64,000 nucleotides of DNA from Telopea speciosissima (taxonomy: Eukaryota; Streptophyta; Magnoliopsida; Proteales; Proteaceae): positions 17,745,563-17,809,562 of the forward strand of contig NC_057922.1 in the NCBI RefSeq assembly GCF_018873765.1. Direction: 5' to 3'. The translations under genes and the position numbers were made by a program. Positions 11,867 through 24,000 of this stretch are shown piece after piece (the first letter of the stretch is position 1; each line of letters opens with the position of its first letter). The notes beneath the pieces are model-generated. The model was not told the DNA's origin. It did no database searches and worked only from the letters and a program-made list of their open reading frames with translations.

Positions 11867-12882
11867 GGCGCAAGGGTGATGGATCAAAAGATTGAGATGC
11901 TTTCAATCCTATGCGATGGTCAATAATGTACCCTTATTGAATTCCATTGCACCCCATGGTGTGCACAAATTAAAATCCTCTCCAAGTCTTTGGTGGTTGA
12001 TGGCGGTGTAGTTTGGGGTTGAGAGGTTAACACCAGATGCGATATCCAATGATCCAATTATTTATTTATTTTTTCTCAAGTTTGGCACCATTAAATGTTA
12101 TGCCAAGCGTCTAGCTTTCAGCCCCACACTGCATTTATGGAGAATTGGAGGAATTTTTTTTTCCAGTGGGTACATCATTTTCACAAAAGCAGTACATTGT
12201 TTTGATTGCAGCATCGGGGTCTACTGCTGAGCTGCTGCCCCTACTATCGTAATATTCTTTAGAAATAGTAAGGCAATGAAAAGACCATCCTACCCTTACT
12301 CGGAAGTAGAGGATCCGGATCCTTTGATTTCATAACAAACTTTGACATTTGTGAAAGGACATTGCTGTTACCAACTTTGACATTTGTGCAAGGACATTGC
12401 TGTTCTGGAAAGCATCCGACGGTGGATCTTTTATCTCCTTTAACGAGGGACCCATGTACCCAAAAGAATATTAAAATGAGTATTGGGGGGTTAGAGGAAC
12501 AAGTAGGAGGATAAAGAAAGCTGCTTTCCCTTTGCCAGGCCAAGATACTCAAGTCAGTGGTGGAGGTCCCGGGGCCTGCCAAGGAATTATGACCGTTGCC
12601 TACCCACCAGGCAGCCACCACACACCGTTCCCTCTTCCCTCTTCTCTCTTCTCTTTTACGTGCTAACCTTTTTTAAATTTAAATGCATTACAGCTTTCTA
12701 GCCGCTTAAATTGAGAAAGCTAGAAAGAATTTTCTCTAACCCACCTCTAATCCGCACCTTTTCTCATCAACAAAACCCCTGTCCTTTGTCTGCCAATCTG
12801 CCCTTCTTTGATTCAACTTTATCCTGGAACTAATAGATTCGACCCGTGACAATTACAAGAAGAAGAAGAAGTAGTAGAGGAG
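11867..12882 (+). promoter_or_regulatory. Upstream region of the glutaredoxin-like gene, with duplicated TTTGACA block
   Basis: This is the presumed promoter and 5' leader. A 35-bp block, AACTTTGACATTTGTG and onward, is tandemly duplicated at 12338-12372 and 12373-12407. Each copy carries TTTGACA, which contains the W-box core TTGAC recognised by WRKY factors. The leader just before the ATG is GAA-rich (12859-12881). No clear TATA box was identified. Regulation by WRKY factors is inference only. Confidence 0.4.
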
Positions 12883-14130
12883 ATGAAAGGTTTGAAGGGA
12901 AGATTCCTAAAGAAACTGAAATCCATTCGTCCCGTCACTTCCTTGAAACCAGAACGAATTCTTCAGGTAAACGCCTCAGATGGATTCTTAGATTCCTTCT
13001 TTCCCCACTGTAACAACCGGGTACCTCAGAATCCACCCATCTGCAAAGAACAAGATGACAAGATCAATCAAACTAATCTTTCCAAGCTGGAACCCGAAAT
13101 TATTAACATCTCGGAGCTCATGAAAGACCTTGAAGAAGACGAGGAAATGGACTCTCAGTTGGGCGAAGACGATGTTGGCGACAAAGAAAATATTGGGCTC
13201 TCAGTAAAGCCGATACACACGTTTTCTATGAAGCAAAGTCGAAATCCAGAGGCAACCATCATCTTACCAGAGCCCGCAAGCTGTCATCTTCGCAATGGCC
13301 CATTGTCGGAGCTGGACGTGTCATCTCTCCGGCGACCTGACCCTCCACCTGTCGATCACAATTCACAGATTCAAGAGTCATCATCACAGTCTGCAATACG
13401 TCCAGGCCCCTTGTCAGAGATCGACATCTCCTCTTTCCGGCGACCAGAACTGAATTCAGAAAGCCACTTTGATCCCAACCTTCTTACAGCCTTTGAGCAG
13501 GGAGCGATGGATCACATTAGAGCCCATGAAGCTGAGAGAAAAGCTAGAGTTATTGCGGTAATGGATACGAAAGAAAGAAAAGCTGAACCTGAATCTCCAT
13601 CGAAATCTTGCCGGATGGAAGAGAAACTTCTCTTAGAATTCGAAGAGAAATGCCCACCCGGAGGAAGTGACGCTGTAATTCTGTACACGACAAGCCTTCG
13701 AGGGATAAGAAAGACATTTGAGGATTGCAATAGCATCAGGTTTCTGTTGGGAAGCTTCAGGGTTTTGTTCTATGAGAGAGATGTGTCGATGCACTTGGAG
13801 TTCAGGGAGGAATTGTGGAAGATCTTGGGAGGCAGAGTAGTCCCTCCGAGGTTGTTCATAAAGGGAAGGTACATTGGAGGAACTGAAGAGGTGGTAGGCT
13901 TGCACGAACAAGGCAAATTGAGGCAGCTCTTGCAGGGATTTCCAGCTGATCAGACCGACAGCCAGTGCGATGGGTGCGCCGGAATACGGTTTGTGCTCTG
14001 CTTCAATTGCAGCGGCAGTCGGAAGATCATTCCCGAAGTGGGGGAAGAGGAGGAGGAGGAGGAGGGGTTGCCCATTAGATGCCCCGAGTGCAATGAGAAT
14101 GGATTGATTATATGCCCTGTTTGCTGCTGA
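12883..14130 (+). CDS. Glutaredoxin-like protein with C-terminal zinc-binding CxxC repeats
   Basis: An intronless 415-aa reading frame. Residues 1-260 are a basic then acidic, low-conservation N-terminus. It includes two related motifs, GPLSELDVSSLRRPDPP and GPLSEIDISSFRRPEL, about 40 residues apart. Residues about 264-355 form a glutaredoxin/thioredoxin fold: VILYTTSLRGIRKTFEDC, YERDVSMH, VVPPRLFIKGRYIGG and GLHEQGKL. At the usual redox site the sequence is TSLRGIR instead of CxxC, as in the plant At5g39865-type group, so classical disulfide chemistry is unlikely at that position. The C-terminus carries four CxxC pairs starting at about residues 362, 373, 400 and 411, with an acidic run (GEEEEEEEG) between pairs two and three. 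These probably bind zinc. Initiation at 12883 follows a purine-rich leader and matches the family start, MKGLKGRFLKKLKSI. It is downstream of the ML gene on the same strand. Target unknown. Confidence 0.92.
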   Translation: MKGLKGRFLKKLKSIRPVTSLKPERILQVNASDGFLDSFFPHCNNRVPQNPPICKEQDDKINQTNLSKLEPEIINISELMKDLEEDEEMDSQLGEDDVGDKENIGLSVKPIHTFSMKQSRNPEATIILPEPASCHLRNGPLSELDVSSLRRPDPPPVDHNSQIQESSSQSAIRPGPLSEIDISSFRRPELNSESHFDPNLLTAFEQGAMDHIRAHEAERKARVIAVMDTKERKAEPESPSKSCRMEEKLLLEFEEKCPPGGSDAVILYTTSLRGIRKTFEDCNSIRFLLGSFRVLFYERDVSMHLEFREELWKILGGRVVPPRLFIKGRYIGGTEEVVGLHEQGKLRQLLQGFPADQTDSQCDGCAGIRFVLCFNCSGSRKIIPEVGEEEEEEEGLPIRCPECNENGLIICPVCC

Positions 14131-14392
14131 AGAATTATCTCTGGCTCTCTCTCTCTCCCCTTATTTTCTACTCTGATCTTACTCTGTTTTTGTTCCCTTC
14201 TTTATATTTCTTTCGTTACAGATTATTTCGATTCATGAAGTTTGGAGTAAGAGATTTGGAGTTGTGTTCATGTGTTATTTACATTTTGTCTATAGCATCA
14301 TGGGATTAAAAGTAAACTTAACATTCATCAGAAATAAACACGCCTTCTGAGGAAATCTTTCTTCCAGTTTCCAGAAATCCAAGGGGATTGAG

Positions 14393-15353
14393 TGTTGGGT
14401 AATTGTATTACAATTCCTTACAAATAATTGAAACAACACGAATTGCAATACAATAGATTAAGCAGTAGAAACTAGGCTTGACCTTTGGCTGAAATGAGAA
14501 GACCAAAGCTTGAATTTGATGTAGACCACACCTGCAACAACTTGAACAAGTTTGAGGTTGAGTCACACTTGTGGTGCTGCCTTTAAGGTAATTGATGCCT
14601 CCTACTGCCAAGGAGTGTTCTGCACCACTACCCCAAGATAAAACAACCTCCAACTAGAAGATGAAGCAGTCCTTCTAGTCCCTTGAAGGAGCCAAGAGCT
14701 TCAACACAGCAACCCTCTAACACACTTAGAAGAAAAGAGAGAGAGAGAAAATAATACTCCTAGTGATTGCTAAGTATGGGCATGAACATATATCCAAAGA
14801 TATCTCTTACAAAGCAATTGGTTGGGTTTATATAGGCCCAAGACCAATCCTTGCATTCCCTTGGAATTCTCAAGAATAACCATCCACTTATGACCAAATT
14901 GAAGAATAAGATTTATGGGCATGAATATGGACATGAATTGGAGGTTAATTCCAAATTCATGGTCATTCCCCATGAATTGGAGGTTAATTCCAAATTCATG
15001 GTCATTCCCCACTAAGGGTCATGAGTGACCTTAAAATTCATTCATTCTCCACTAAGACCATAAAGGCCTTAAAACCCCCATAAAATGGTCATTCTCCACT
15101 AAGGACCATAAAGGCCTTAATACCCATAAAGGCAGAGACATCACCTATGGCCATGAATTGATAAATCAATCTCATTCAATATCCTTGACCCACCTTCCCA
15201 CTCATGATAGTGACCATGAATAGACTTTAGGGTACCCATAGAATGTTACAACCTTTGGAATTACTTCTTTGATCACATGGGTCCCACACCATAACAAAGC
15301 AATCAAAAAATTTTGAAACTTAAAATAAAATAAAATATATTTTAAATCTAACA
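14393..15353 (-). mobile_element. Complete solo LTR (961 bp)
   Basis: The ends are TGTTGGGTAA at 14393 and TCTAACA at 15353, flanked by a perfect 5-bp repeat TTGAG (14388-14392 and 15354-15358). A TATA-like TATATAAAC on the - strand near 14830 fixes the orientation. No internal coding region or second LTR is nearby, so this is the product of LTR-LTR recombination. Within it, a 39-bp unit CATGAATTGGAGGTTAATTC... is tandemly repeated (14932-15009), followed by looser repeats of TCATTCTCCACTAAGG. It starts about 260 bp after the glutaredoxin stop codon. Confidence 0.85.
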
Positions 15354-15358
15354 TTGAG

Positions 15359-16198
15359 TAGCATCATTATGGTTACTGTGTAAAATTTTCCTCTTTTTTT
15401 TAGCTTACGTGTTTCAAACTCTACTCATGTCTTAGTTCCGCCTTTAGAATTAATCTGCAACCATTAACAATTATTCTCTAGACTAGCTCACGGGCAAAGA
15501 TCTATTGAAGAGAACCCCTAGTTGCTCGATTCTCTTTGCCGAATGGCAGTTTAGTTAGTGCTCAAATTTTGTGATTAATTCGTACATATTAACATTGATT
15601 CATATACTTTACTATATTTTTAATTGGCTGACGGCCAAATTTAATCGTAAAGAAAATAAGAAAACACGAATTGGTAAAGATTTCAGTTGATTGTTGCATG
15701 GGAAAGGGGAATACAAGGTGGGTTATATGATTCAATTAGGTTTTAAAATTTGATAATGGTCGGTCATCAATCCACATGTTTTTTTTTTAATTTGCCCATA
15801 GGTGAAAGAATTCGTACCACACCCATCCCTCTGTTAATTGAAATACAAAGGCAGAATGTGCCAGCAGCGCTAGTGAACGGCCTTGGCTGATTGTAACAAG
15901 TTCTTGGATCAAATCTGGCCTTCAAAAGGGGGAATTTGGGGGGTTAAGAGGTGTATATGTATACATACATGATAGGCTTATTTTCATTTCTACGGCTGTT
16001 GATTCATCTTCCGTCCTCATGTACGTGAAGATTTCCCCGCTCACAGGGTGATTATCGATCATTCATAAATAAGGGGGCAAAGAAGTAGAGCTACCTTCAC
16101 TGCATTTATATGCTAGACCATATAGTAATTTTTCAATTGCATTTAATGATTTAATGTACTAGTTGGCTATCATTGAAGCAACTCTTAAAAGGGGCTCA
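15359..16198. other. Intergenic stretch, nothing recognised
   Basis: AT-rich intergenic sequence with no coding region or clear repeat boundary. It ends at a C homopolymer (16201-16214). Confidence 0.3.
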
Positions 16199-16278
16199 CA
16201 CCCCCCCCCCCCCACACCCTTTCCCCGTGATCATATGATGCAACATGTTCACGGTTCTATCTGTTGAGTAGGTATCGA

Positions 16279-16321
<43 letters not shown>

Positions 16322-16322
16322 T

Positions 16323-16355
<33 letters not shown>

Positions 16356-16444
16356 TTTCTTGCGACGTCGCCAGCGGCAAATCGCCCATGTCGCCGCGAT
16401 CCAAACACTTCATCGGACCATTCAATCGGTAGGAGCGACGGGCA

Positions 16445-16504
<60 letters not shown>
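16199..16504 (-). pseudogene. Dispersed rDNA fragment: 18S rRNA 3' end plus start of ITS1
   Basis: On the - strand the fragment runs from ATTCCTAGTAAGCGCGAG (16504) through TACACACTGCCCGTCGCTCC and GTAACAAGGTTTCCGTAGG to GGATCATTA (16280), the conserved 3' end of plant 18S rRNA. It continues TCGATACC...ACCGTGAACATGTT, which resembles the start of ITS1, and ends near a poly-G run. About 225 bases are 18S and 70-80 are ITS1-like. Several C-to-T and G-to-A changes are visible, for example in the highly conserved TACACACCGCCCG block. It is a truncated, decayed copy and not a working rRNA gene. Confidence 0.92.
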
Positions 16505-16702
16505 ACAATTTTTTTATCCAAAAAAGAATTAAACTCTTAAACATACACTCGAGTATAAGAAGTAAATAATAATAAGGGCCAAATTTCCTAGATTTTTTTA
16601 GTTAAATCTACTTATTTTGTAATTAATTTTCTTATTTCATAGGTCTAGACAATTTCCTCTCAATAATATATATACATTGAAATTCCAATAATTATTTTGG
16701 TA

Positions 16703-16935
16703 TAGGGATGTAAACAGATCGGATTCAACTCGGATAGTGCTATATCCGCATCCGCATTTGATTAGCTTTCAAACAGATTCAGATAATGCTAAACAGATAC
16801 GGATCAGATATTTTATCCGTTTACGCGTAAATATAACTTTTTAGATAGGTTTAGCTTTCCGATGGATTCGGATAATGCTAAACAAATACGGACACGAATA
16901 CAAAAACGGATTTCGGCTATTCATTTACACCCCTA
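16703..16935. mobile_element. hAT-type MITE (233 bp)
   Basis: The ends are inverted: TAGGGATGTAAACAG on the left and TTTACACCCCTA on the right. The interior has repeated ATCCG, CGGATAC and GATAATGCTAAACA motifs. The flanks TTTTGGTA and TCTTGGAA may be a diverged 8-bp duplication (6 of 8 match). No coding capacity. Confidence 0.7.
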
Positions 16936-18095
16936 TCTTGGAATAACCAAAGCTGGCCCTCGAAAGAATTCCAAAATTAAGTTTATGACCTCTAAGGAAA
17001 GAAAAGGCACATGACAAGTACCGTCTAAAGGGCTCTGGCCTTCCTCTCTTCTTTCTCCTCCATCATCCCTTTCCTTCCCCTTATTGACAGAACGGCTTCC
17101 TTTTCTCTATAGTAGTTGTGTTGGTACGTTGCCCCTTATTCGTGCGCTTGAGAAGCACAGGTTACGCTTAGCGGCGTTGTGATCGCCCTCCCAGTTGTAA
17201 ATAAGATTGCCCTTCTTGATTAAACGATGAGGGCGAAGAAAATACTCTTTTGCATGAACCGGTTAGTGTGGGTGGCAAAGGTCCATGCAAAGCCTGCACC
17301 AGAGCCTAATTAAAGAGGCTCTCAAGGATAATCTCTATGTAGAAAGAACTCTGAGAGTCAAAGTTAACTTTCCTAGCATTGCGTCCTCTCTTCAACCACA
17401 CCTCCATTCGTAGCACAAAAGAGGCAAAATTTAATGTTTACTTTCTGTCATTGAGCCACGGGCGGCCTTTTTTCTTGGAAAAAAGAACGAGAATAGTGAA
17501 CACCTCTTAACCTACACTGCGCTGATCAACGGGACATAAGCTAGTGCATCCCTGGATTGAAATGGCAGATAAGCCCAACATCTTATTGGATTGACTACCC
17601 AACTGATATCATCTTGCAGGGTCTGAAAACACAGCTACTCAACTTGTGGAGTGAACTGCTTGATCAGTTGGTCAGTGGCTTGCGAGTGCATTCTCCTATT
17701 TCACATTTGTACCGCAAGGCACCCCCTCTCTTCTTGTAGCTGTAGTTAAAGTCCATTGGGCAGTTAGATAGGATAGACGCCCAAAAAAAAAATGGAGTAA
17801 GCAAAGCAAAGGTGGAGAGGTCACAAATCTCAACCAATATACAATAACTTAATACCAAAACACTGAATGTCAAGAATGTTGCTTACAAGTTAGAACAGTT
17901 GGGAGTCAGAACAAGTCACTGATAAAGCAAAAAAACAAAAAAAAAACAGCAGTACAGAGCTTCAGATACACATGGCCAGTGCCAGGAAGGTGCCACAAGA
18001 AACCCTAACAGCAAAGCAATAAATTATCACAATCAGCCATTAGATCCTAAACAAAGACCACAAATTTAAGGAGAGGAGAAATTACATCAGGATCT
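16936..18095 (-). other. Intergenic region and 3' flank of the MBD gene
   Basis: No coding region was found. The part near 17750-18095 probably includes the 3' untranslated region of the MBD gene, but no convincing poly(A) signal could be fixed on the - strand. The rest is unassigned. Confidence 0.35.
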
Positions 18096-21000
18096 TCAGC
18101 AGCTAACTGAAGAGGCCTTGAGCTGATGCTGTGCATCCTCACAGTGTATTGTGTGTGTGTCCATGGGTTTTGTCTCATCTTGGCTCTGCTTAGGGATGCC
18201 ATTATCTGGTAGACAATCACCTACTCTGGCCTCTTCCTCCTTGGTGTCCTCGGGGACATTTTCTCCCTTGGTATCATCAGGAATTGCCTCCTCTGCTGCC
18301 TTGACTTCTTTCACACTAGATTTCTCCTCTTCTGACTCGACTTCTTTGGCATCAAATGCCTCCTCTTTTGTCACGACTTCCTTCATCTTAGATGCCTCTT
18401 CTGCCGGCTTAACTTCTTTCCCCTTGACCTCTTCTGCAGAGGACACCTCCTCTGCCACTTTCACCACTTCCTCAGATCCTAACTCCTCATTCGGTTCAGA
18501 TAGGGAGGGCAGCACCTTAGATTCTGCTGGATGCTTCTCAATATTCTCCTTATTTTCTGACTGCTCTGGATTCTCAGCCTTCTCTATACTCATTTTCTCA
18601 GTTTTTTTCTCACTGGTCTGATAAGAATCCTGCTTGGAAGTGTCATCAACCATTACAGCATCATTTGTAACAGCTTCTGCTTCATTCTTCTTCTTTCCAT
18701 CATCTCCCTCATGCATTTCAGCATCTGTATTTTCTTTAATTTCTTCTACAGCTGCAGGGGTAACATCTTCCTTTTGAGGAGCATCACCTTCACCATTACC
18801 ACCATCATTCTTCTCTTCTGCACCCTTCTTTGAGCTTGATTTCCTTTCTCGTTTCTTTGGAGGCTCAGGTTCTGGGGTCTCAGTCGCCTTTACCTTTTCA
18901 CTAATTCTTGCAGAACGCCTTGGCGTGTCACCTATTATCAGTCAAAGAAAACATTACAGCTGATTTTGTTATTCATTTGAATCCATCTGTGTTAATATTT
19001 GCCATGGGGATAGAGTGAAGAATCAAGGGAGAGTACCAGTGCCCCAGTCAAATTCAGACAGAGACGGCCCTCCAGGGTGAGATTTAATGAACTGCTCTAA
19101 CTGTCTCTTGTTCTTGATCTCCTCACCAGTAGGTGATATGAAAATTATTTCATTCCTCTTTGGGGTTCCACCTTTCTTTGGAGTGAACTGTAGCAGAAAG
19201 TAATGATACATATAAAAAAAGTGAATAAGATCAAGATAGAAGGGAGGAAGAAGGGTGACTACATGACACAAATAACAATTATATGGTCAAGAAAGAATAC
19301 GCTGATATTACACCAACGAACCAGAATAAAATTTGGAAGATTGTCTTTTTCTTTTGTTTTATGAGCAACTTTTGAGAGGAAATTCAACAACCACAGATGA
19401 AACATTTAATAAACAAACAGTTGGGAACTTCAAGTCCTCTGGAAAAAGTGGCCCATATCTTCTTCAGTTTCTGAAAACCTGCAGGAAGGAACCCAGCATA
19501 AACCTTCCAACTGTGAGAAAATGAAACTATTTCATGTGATACCATTATGTTAGGTTGCTTTCTGAAAAGAAGCATTTCCATGCTCAGAAGCCTCTTTTAT
19601 AAAGAGTTATATCCATAGCTCAAGACATGCCTACTAATTTCAAGAACACAACTTGGAAAGCTATGAAGCCTAAAGAGCTCAGTTAGTTTTGAACTTTAGC
19701 AAAGCTTAGAACTTAACTGCAAAATGAAATAATAAAAAATACACATACAAGCTGAAGTGGTTGCATTAAAGAGACTGGTAGGGAGGGATGGTTAACAAGA
19801 CATAACATGTACTATTCCATGCAATCATGAATTAAGAAAGTGGATCCAACATGACCATATTGTCATTATGGCAAGCCGATGAACTGCCTTACATTGCTGA
19901 TTGATATCAGATCCACAGGCAGCTCCAGCTTCCACAACTCCAAATGCCCTTCTCTGCAGTGAGGGTGTTCACCGAAGGGCTACCTCATATTTATGACTAC
20001 TCAAACAAAAAGATTTGTTCCATTGGTGAATACCAACTTACCTGTCACATAACGTGATCAGTTGCAAAAGTAATATCTAGTTAATATTCATTGACCAAAT
20101 GAAACTCAAAATCAAGGCAAGCAAAATATAGGTGTGTGCAACTTTCATTACAACAGTTGCAACAATCAGCCAAATTGCTCAAATTGCACACCCAATCACA
20201 TTACTCTGGATGTCAATATGCATCTTAACTCCCAATTATTCTTTCATCTTTGGCACTGATTCTAGCCATTGCTATGCTTTATCCACGTCACAAATTTACA
20301 GAAGAAGCTAAACACAATTTCACATTCCACTATTATATGGGATGATAATGATAGTTGTGAGGCACTAAAGGAAAGCTTAAATGCATACACAAACCTAAAA
20401 TACCAATGAGAGAGAAATACAACGAGTGGACTGGAGTCGTTTCTAACTTTTGTCATGTTTTGCACGATGTCATGAAGTGGCCACACTAGGACTCAAATAA
20501 GTTGGTTGTGAATAATTTGCATTCTTTCCTAACGAAAGACAATATTGGTTACTTCTTGGTGAATGGGCCAATCAATCAGCAATATTTCTTAAAATTTTCA
20601 GATCTTAAAAGATTACTTCAATTAAACCCAGCATAATTAGTAGTTTCAAAAAAATTTCAAAATTTACTGTCTTCATCAGGATACTTTTACATTTAATAAG
20701 AAAGAACAACAATTGGCATGTTAGTATTAAAATATTGTTTTACAAAAACAAGAATATGTATATAAATGATGGAAGTTGAAAAGGTCAACAAATGTGGACA
20801 ATGCAATAAAATATTTGAACCAAACTCGAAATCCTAGATTTCTTTAGGGTTTACATCACAACCCCATTATAGATTTTTTTTTTATGGATCCACAACACTA
20901 AGACTCCTGAACTCAAAGTCCTTGAAGATTTGACAATCAATTGTCTCTACATGCAAATCACAACACCATTACTCAGGATTAGAGTTTGATTGAAAAGCCA

Positions 21001-24000
21001 CAAATTAAATAGCACTAAATTAAGAAAATTTACCCAGTCAATACTAGTCTTCTCAAAAGTCCTCAAATTTTGATAAACTACCTCATTATGCATATCCTCA
21101 CAACCACCGGTCTCACAAAATGAATTGTTTTTATTAAAATGAACTACAACTCATGCAGGAAAACCAAACCTTACTCATATTCCAAATGCCTAGACCTAAA
21201 CCAAAAGACCAGGACATGCCAGATTTACTACCAAGCACATCAATAAAAAGAATGTTCCCAGAGCACAGTGTGATGATGAAGTAGACTATATTTGATGTAG
21301 GTCAAAACATGAAAAAGAAAAGGCCAAAACACTGTTTACGTGAACAGTGTCACAGCCCCATATTTGCCTTGGTGGGAATATTACTAGGAAATCCTGTGGG
21401 GCCCAAGACCAGATTACAAGAAGGCTCTATTAGAGGAGTCAATTTTGTTTATGCATGGGGGATTTAGGAGTTCAGTTTTGTTTCTATTTTAGAATTATTC
21501 TCTTAGATATTTTGTGGTTGTCTATTAAGCAACCTTAGCTCAATTTAGTTTCTAATTTCAGATTTAGAAAGGAGGATTAAGTTTTTATTTCGTTAAGTTT
21601 CTATTTTCAGTTTGTTTCTTTTTCTTGCAAGTTTGTAACTTTTTTTAACTTGTAAGGCAAGCTTAGCTGCCCATAAATGTGTATGAGCTCTTAGGAGCCT
21701 CAGAACGATTTGAATAGATGAATGAGGTCGTTTTTGTGCAATGTTATTGTCCTGGTGAGAGTATGAAGGGCTGAGAGAGCTGAAACCCCTATCCCCTTCA
21801 TCTTCTCCTTCAACTCCCACTCGATCTCCACTGTTCCAGCTATTGTGTGACTGCAAACAACTGTTGCTGCTACCTTTGTGAAGACCTAGGACACATTCTA
21901 AACATCAACAAAACCTGTTTTGCTGCACAGAAGCATAGAAGTGTATCTCCACACCTGTGGCTGCATCATCTTCTATTCCCTGGTTGCTGATTCGAACCCT
22001 CTGATCCCAGCACCCTTCTCCCCAACAGGGCTGAGATTTGGAGGGCTGTTTCAGGCCTCCAAGAGCCTCACTCGATCAGCCTTTGGAGGCTTTCAGATTA
22101 CAGATCTGAGAGAACCAATAAATCTCCCAAACCAGTAGCCAATTGCCTTGTCTATTGCGGCTGCAACTTGTGGAGGTCATATCTCTGCAGTCATTAATTT
22201 TGGGAGGTTTCTTATTGCTGCCAGACCTTCCTTCGATCCCAGTTTGACACCAAACTGCTGGCTGGTTTACCTATTTTATTGCTCTTGTAATGATTTATCC
22301 ACAAAGCCAGTACCAATCAAAGTAGCCACATATTCACATTCCTTTTGCACACAAATATTTTTTTTTTTGACACAAGCTTTTACTTGGAAAATGTTTATAT
22401 GGAATAAAAAAATATTAATGTATAAGGGGTTCAACTGAGAACCACTCTACAGTAGGATCAATAATAGTTGCAGCAGATCATCAATAATAGAAGTGAATTA
22501 GAATTAGAAGGTAAACACCAAAATAGAAGGTAAGGACAATGAAAAATTGAGTCCGTTGACATCTAGTTTCTGAGCAAGAAGGTTATCGACAGAGTACTAC
22601 TTGAAGGAGGGAGAATCCCCGTCGAAAAGGGTTTGCTTCTTTCTTACACATTAATCTTTCCTTTTTCAAAATGCAAGTGGCAATTCATGATAACATCGAG
22701 ATTTATATTTGATTTAAGTACCGTTAGGCAATGAAAAAATGTGTGAATACGCTTAGAATATTGCAGCATAGTTTGTAAAGTAAGAGGTTATTGTATGTAC
22801 AATAAGAAATATTTGGGCTAATACATCTTTGCCGGGTGAATAATATTAGAGTTCTGGGATTGAGCCAAGTATATAGAAAAGTCTCTCAGAAATTTGACCA
22901 TTAGAGCTGACTAGGCACTGGAAGAACTTGAGGTATAGAGGAGTCCACATTTGCAAGAGTTTAATTTGGCATTAACAGAAATTGTCAAATATATAATTGG
23001 TGATACAGTATTAAAATAAAAGGTCTCTATGGAGTAATCCAAAGTTTTTATGTACCAAACTTTTGGATCGCCTGTCTATGCAAGTGGTTACTAATAGTCC
23101 ACTGATCACAACACAAGAATTTGGAAGTGGAACAGTCAAACAATGCAATTATTGTGAGTAGGAAATCTTGTAGCTTTCCTGTTAAGAAGATTTAGCATGC
23201 AAAGCCCTTTAAAGTAACTTTTCTTGGATAATGTATTCAGATTGAGACCTTAACCACCAATTATTTCTGTGACAGGAAATGTCTTCTAAATGTTTGTTTC
23301 ATTTGTCTCAATGGTGAGGAACCTAAAAGCAATCTTTACATGCATTATACTTGTTTTCTCAGACCTTCGGAGCCTTTTTTTTAAGTTTCTAGCTGGATGT
23401 TTTCATTTCAGTTAAAATGGTTGATTGATTCAACAGTTGAAAAAATAATAGTATCTAGAGTACAAAAAATTTGGTAGAAATCAAGGCTTTTTTTTGCTTT
23501 TGTCAGGAACTCAGGATCCTGTATTTTCTGTTTGGAAGAGTATTTGAATAAATTAGACAGAAAAATATCAGAGAAGCATTTTCCGATTAAAAAAAAAAGA
23601 CAAAAGTTTTATGGATAGGCAAACTTAGTTGTGGCACGAGGAAGGCTGATACAACAACAACAACAACTCAGCCTTATCCCAACTAAATGGGGTCAGCTAC
23701 ATGGATCCTTTCAAGACAAAGTATGGAAAACGGAGGTCCTCACAAGGGGAAGGGAAGTAAGAGAAATGAAGATAAAAATGAACAAATGAGATAATAAAAA
23801 AATGAGAGTAAGAGGAAAGAGGCTAGCCAAGAAAAACAGGAAAATCTCAGCTAAATGGTGTTGATAACGTGGATCTTTGCCCTCCAATAGGCTCTATCTA
23901 AGGTCATACTTGGCACAAACCCCAAGCTATGCATGTCATTCTTCACAACCTCATCTATGGTCATTTTAGGCCTGCCCCTAGCTCTTTTAGCTCCTTCAAT

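Noticed and set aside
12259..12621. 120-codon open stretch on the - strand
   Set aside because: It has no recognisable domain, overlaps the duplicated promoter block of the glutaredoxin-like gene, and has no plausible splice partners.
16280..16504. Working 18S rRNA gene
   Set aside because: Only the last ~225 bases are present, with changes in highly conserved positions and no rDNA unit around them.
18151..18621. 156-codon open stretch on the + strand
   Set aside because: It is the antisense of the acidic tail exon of the MBD gene. The - strand reading fits a known family and its splice sites.
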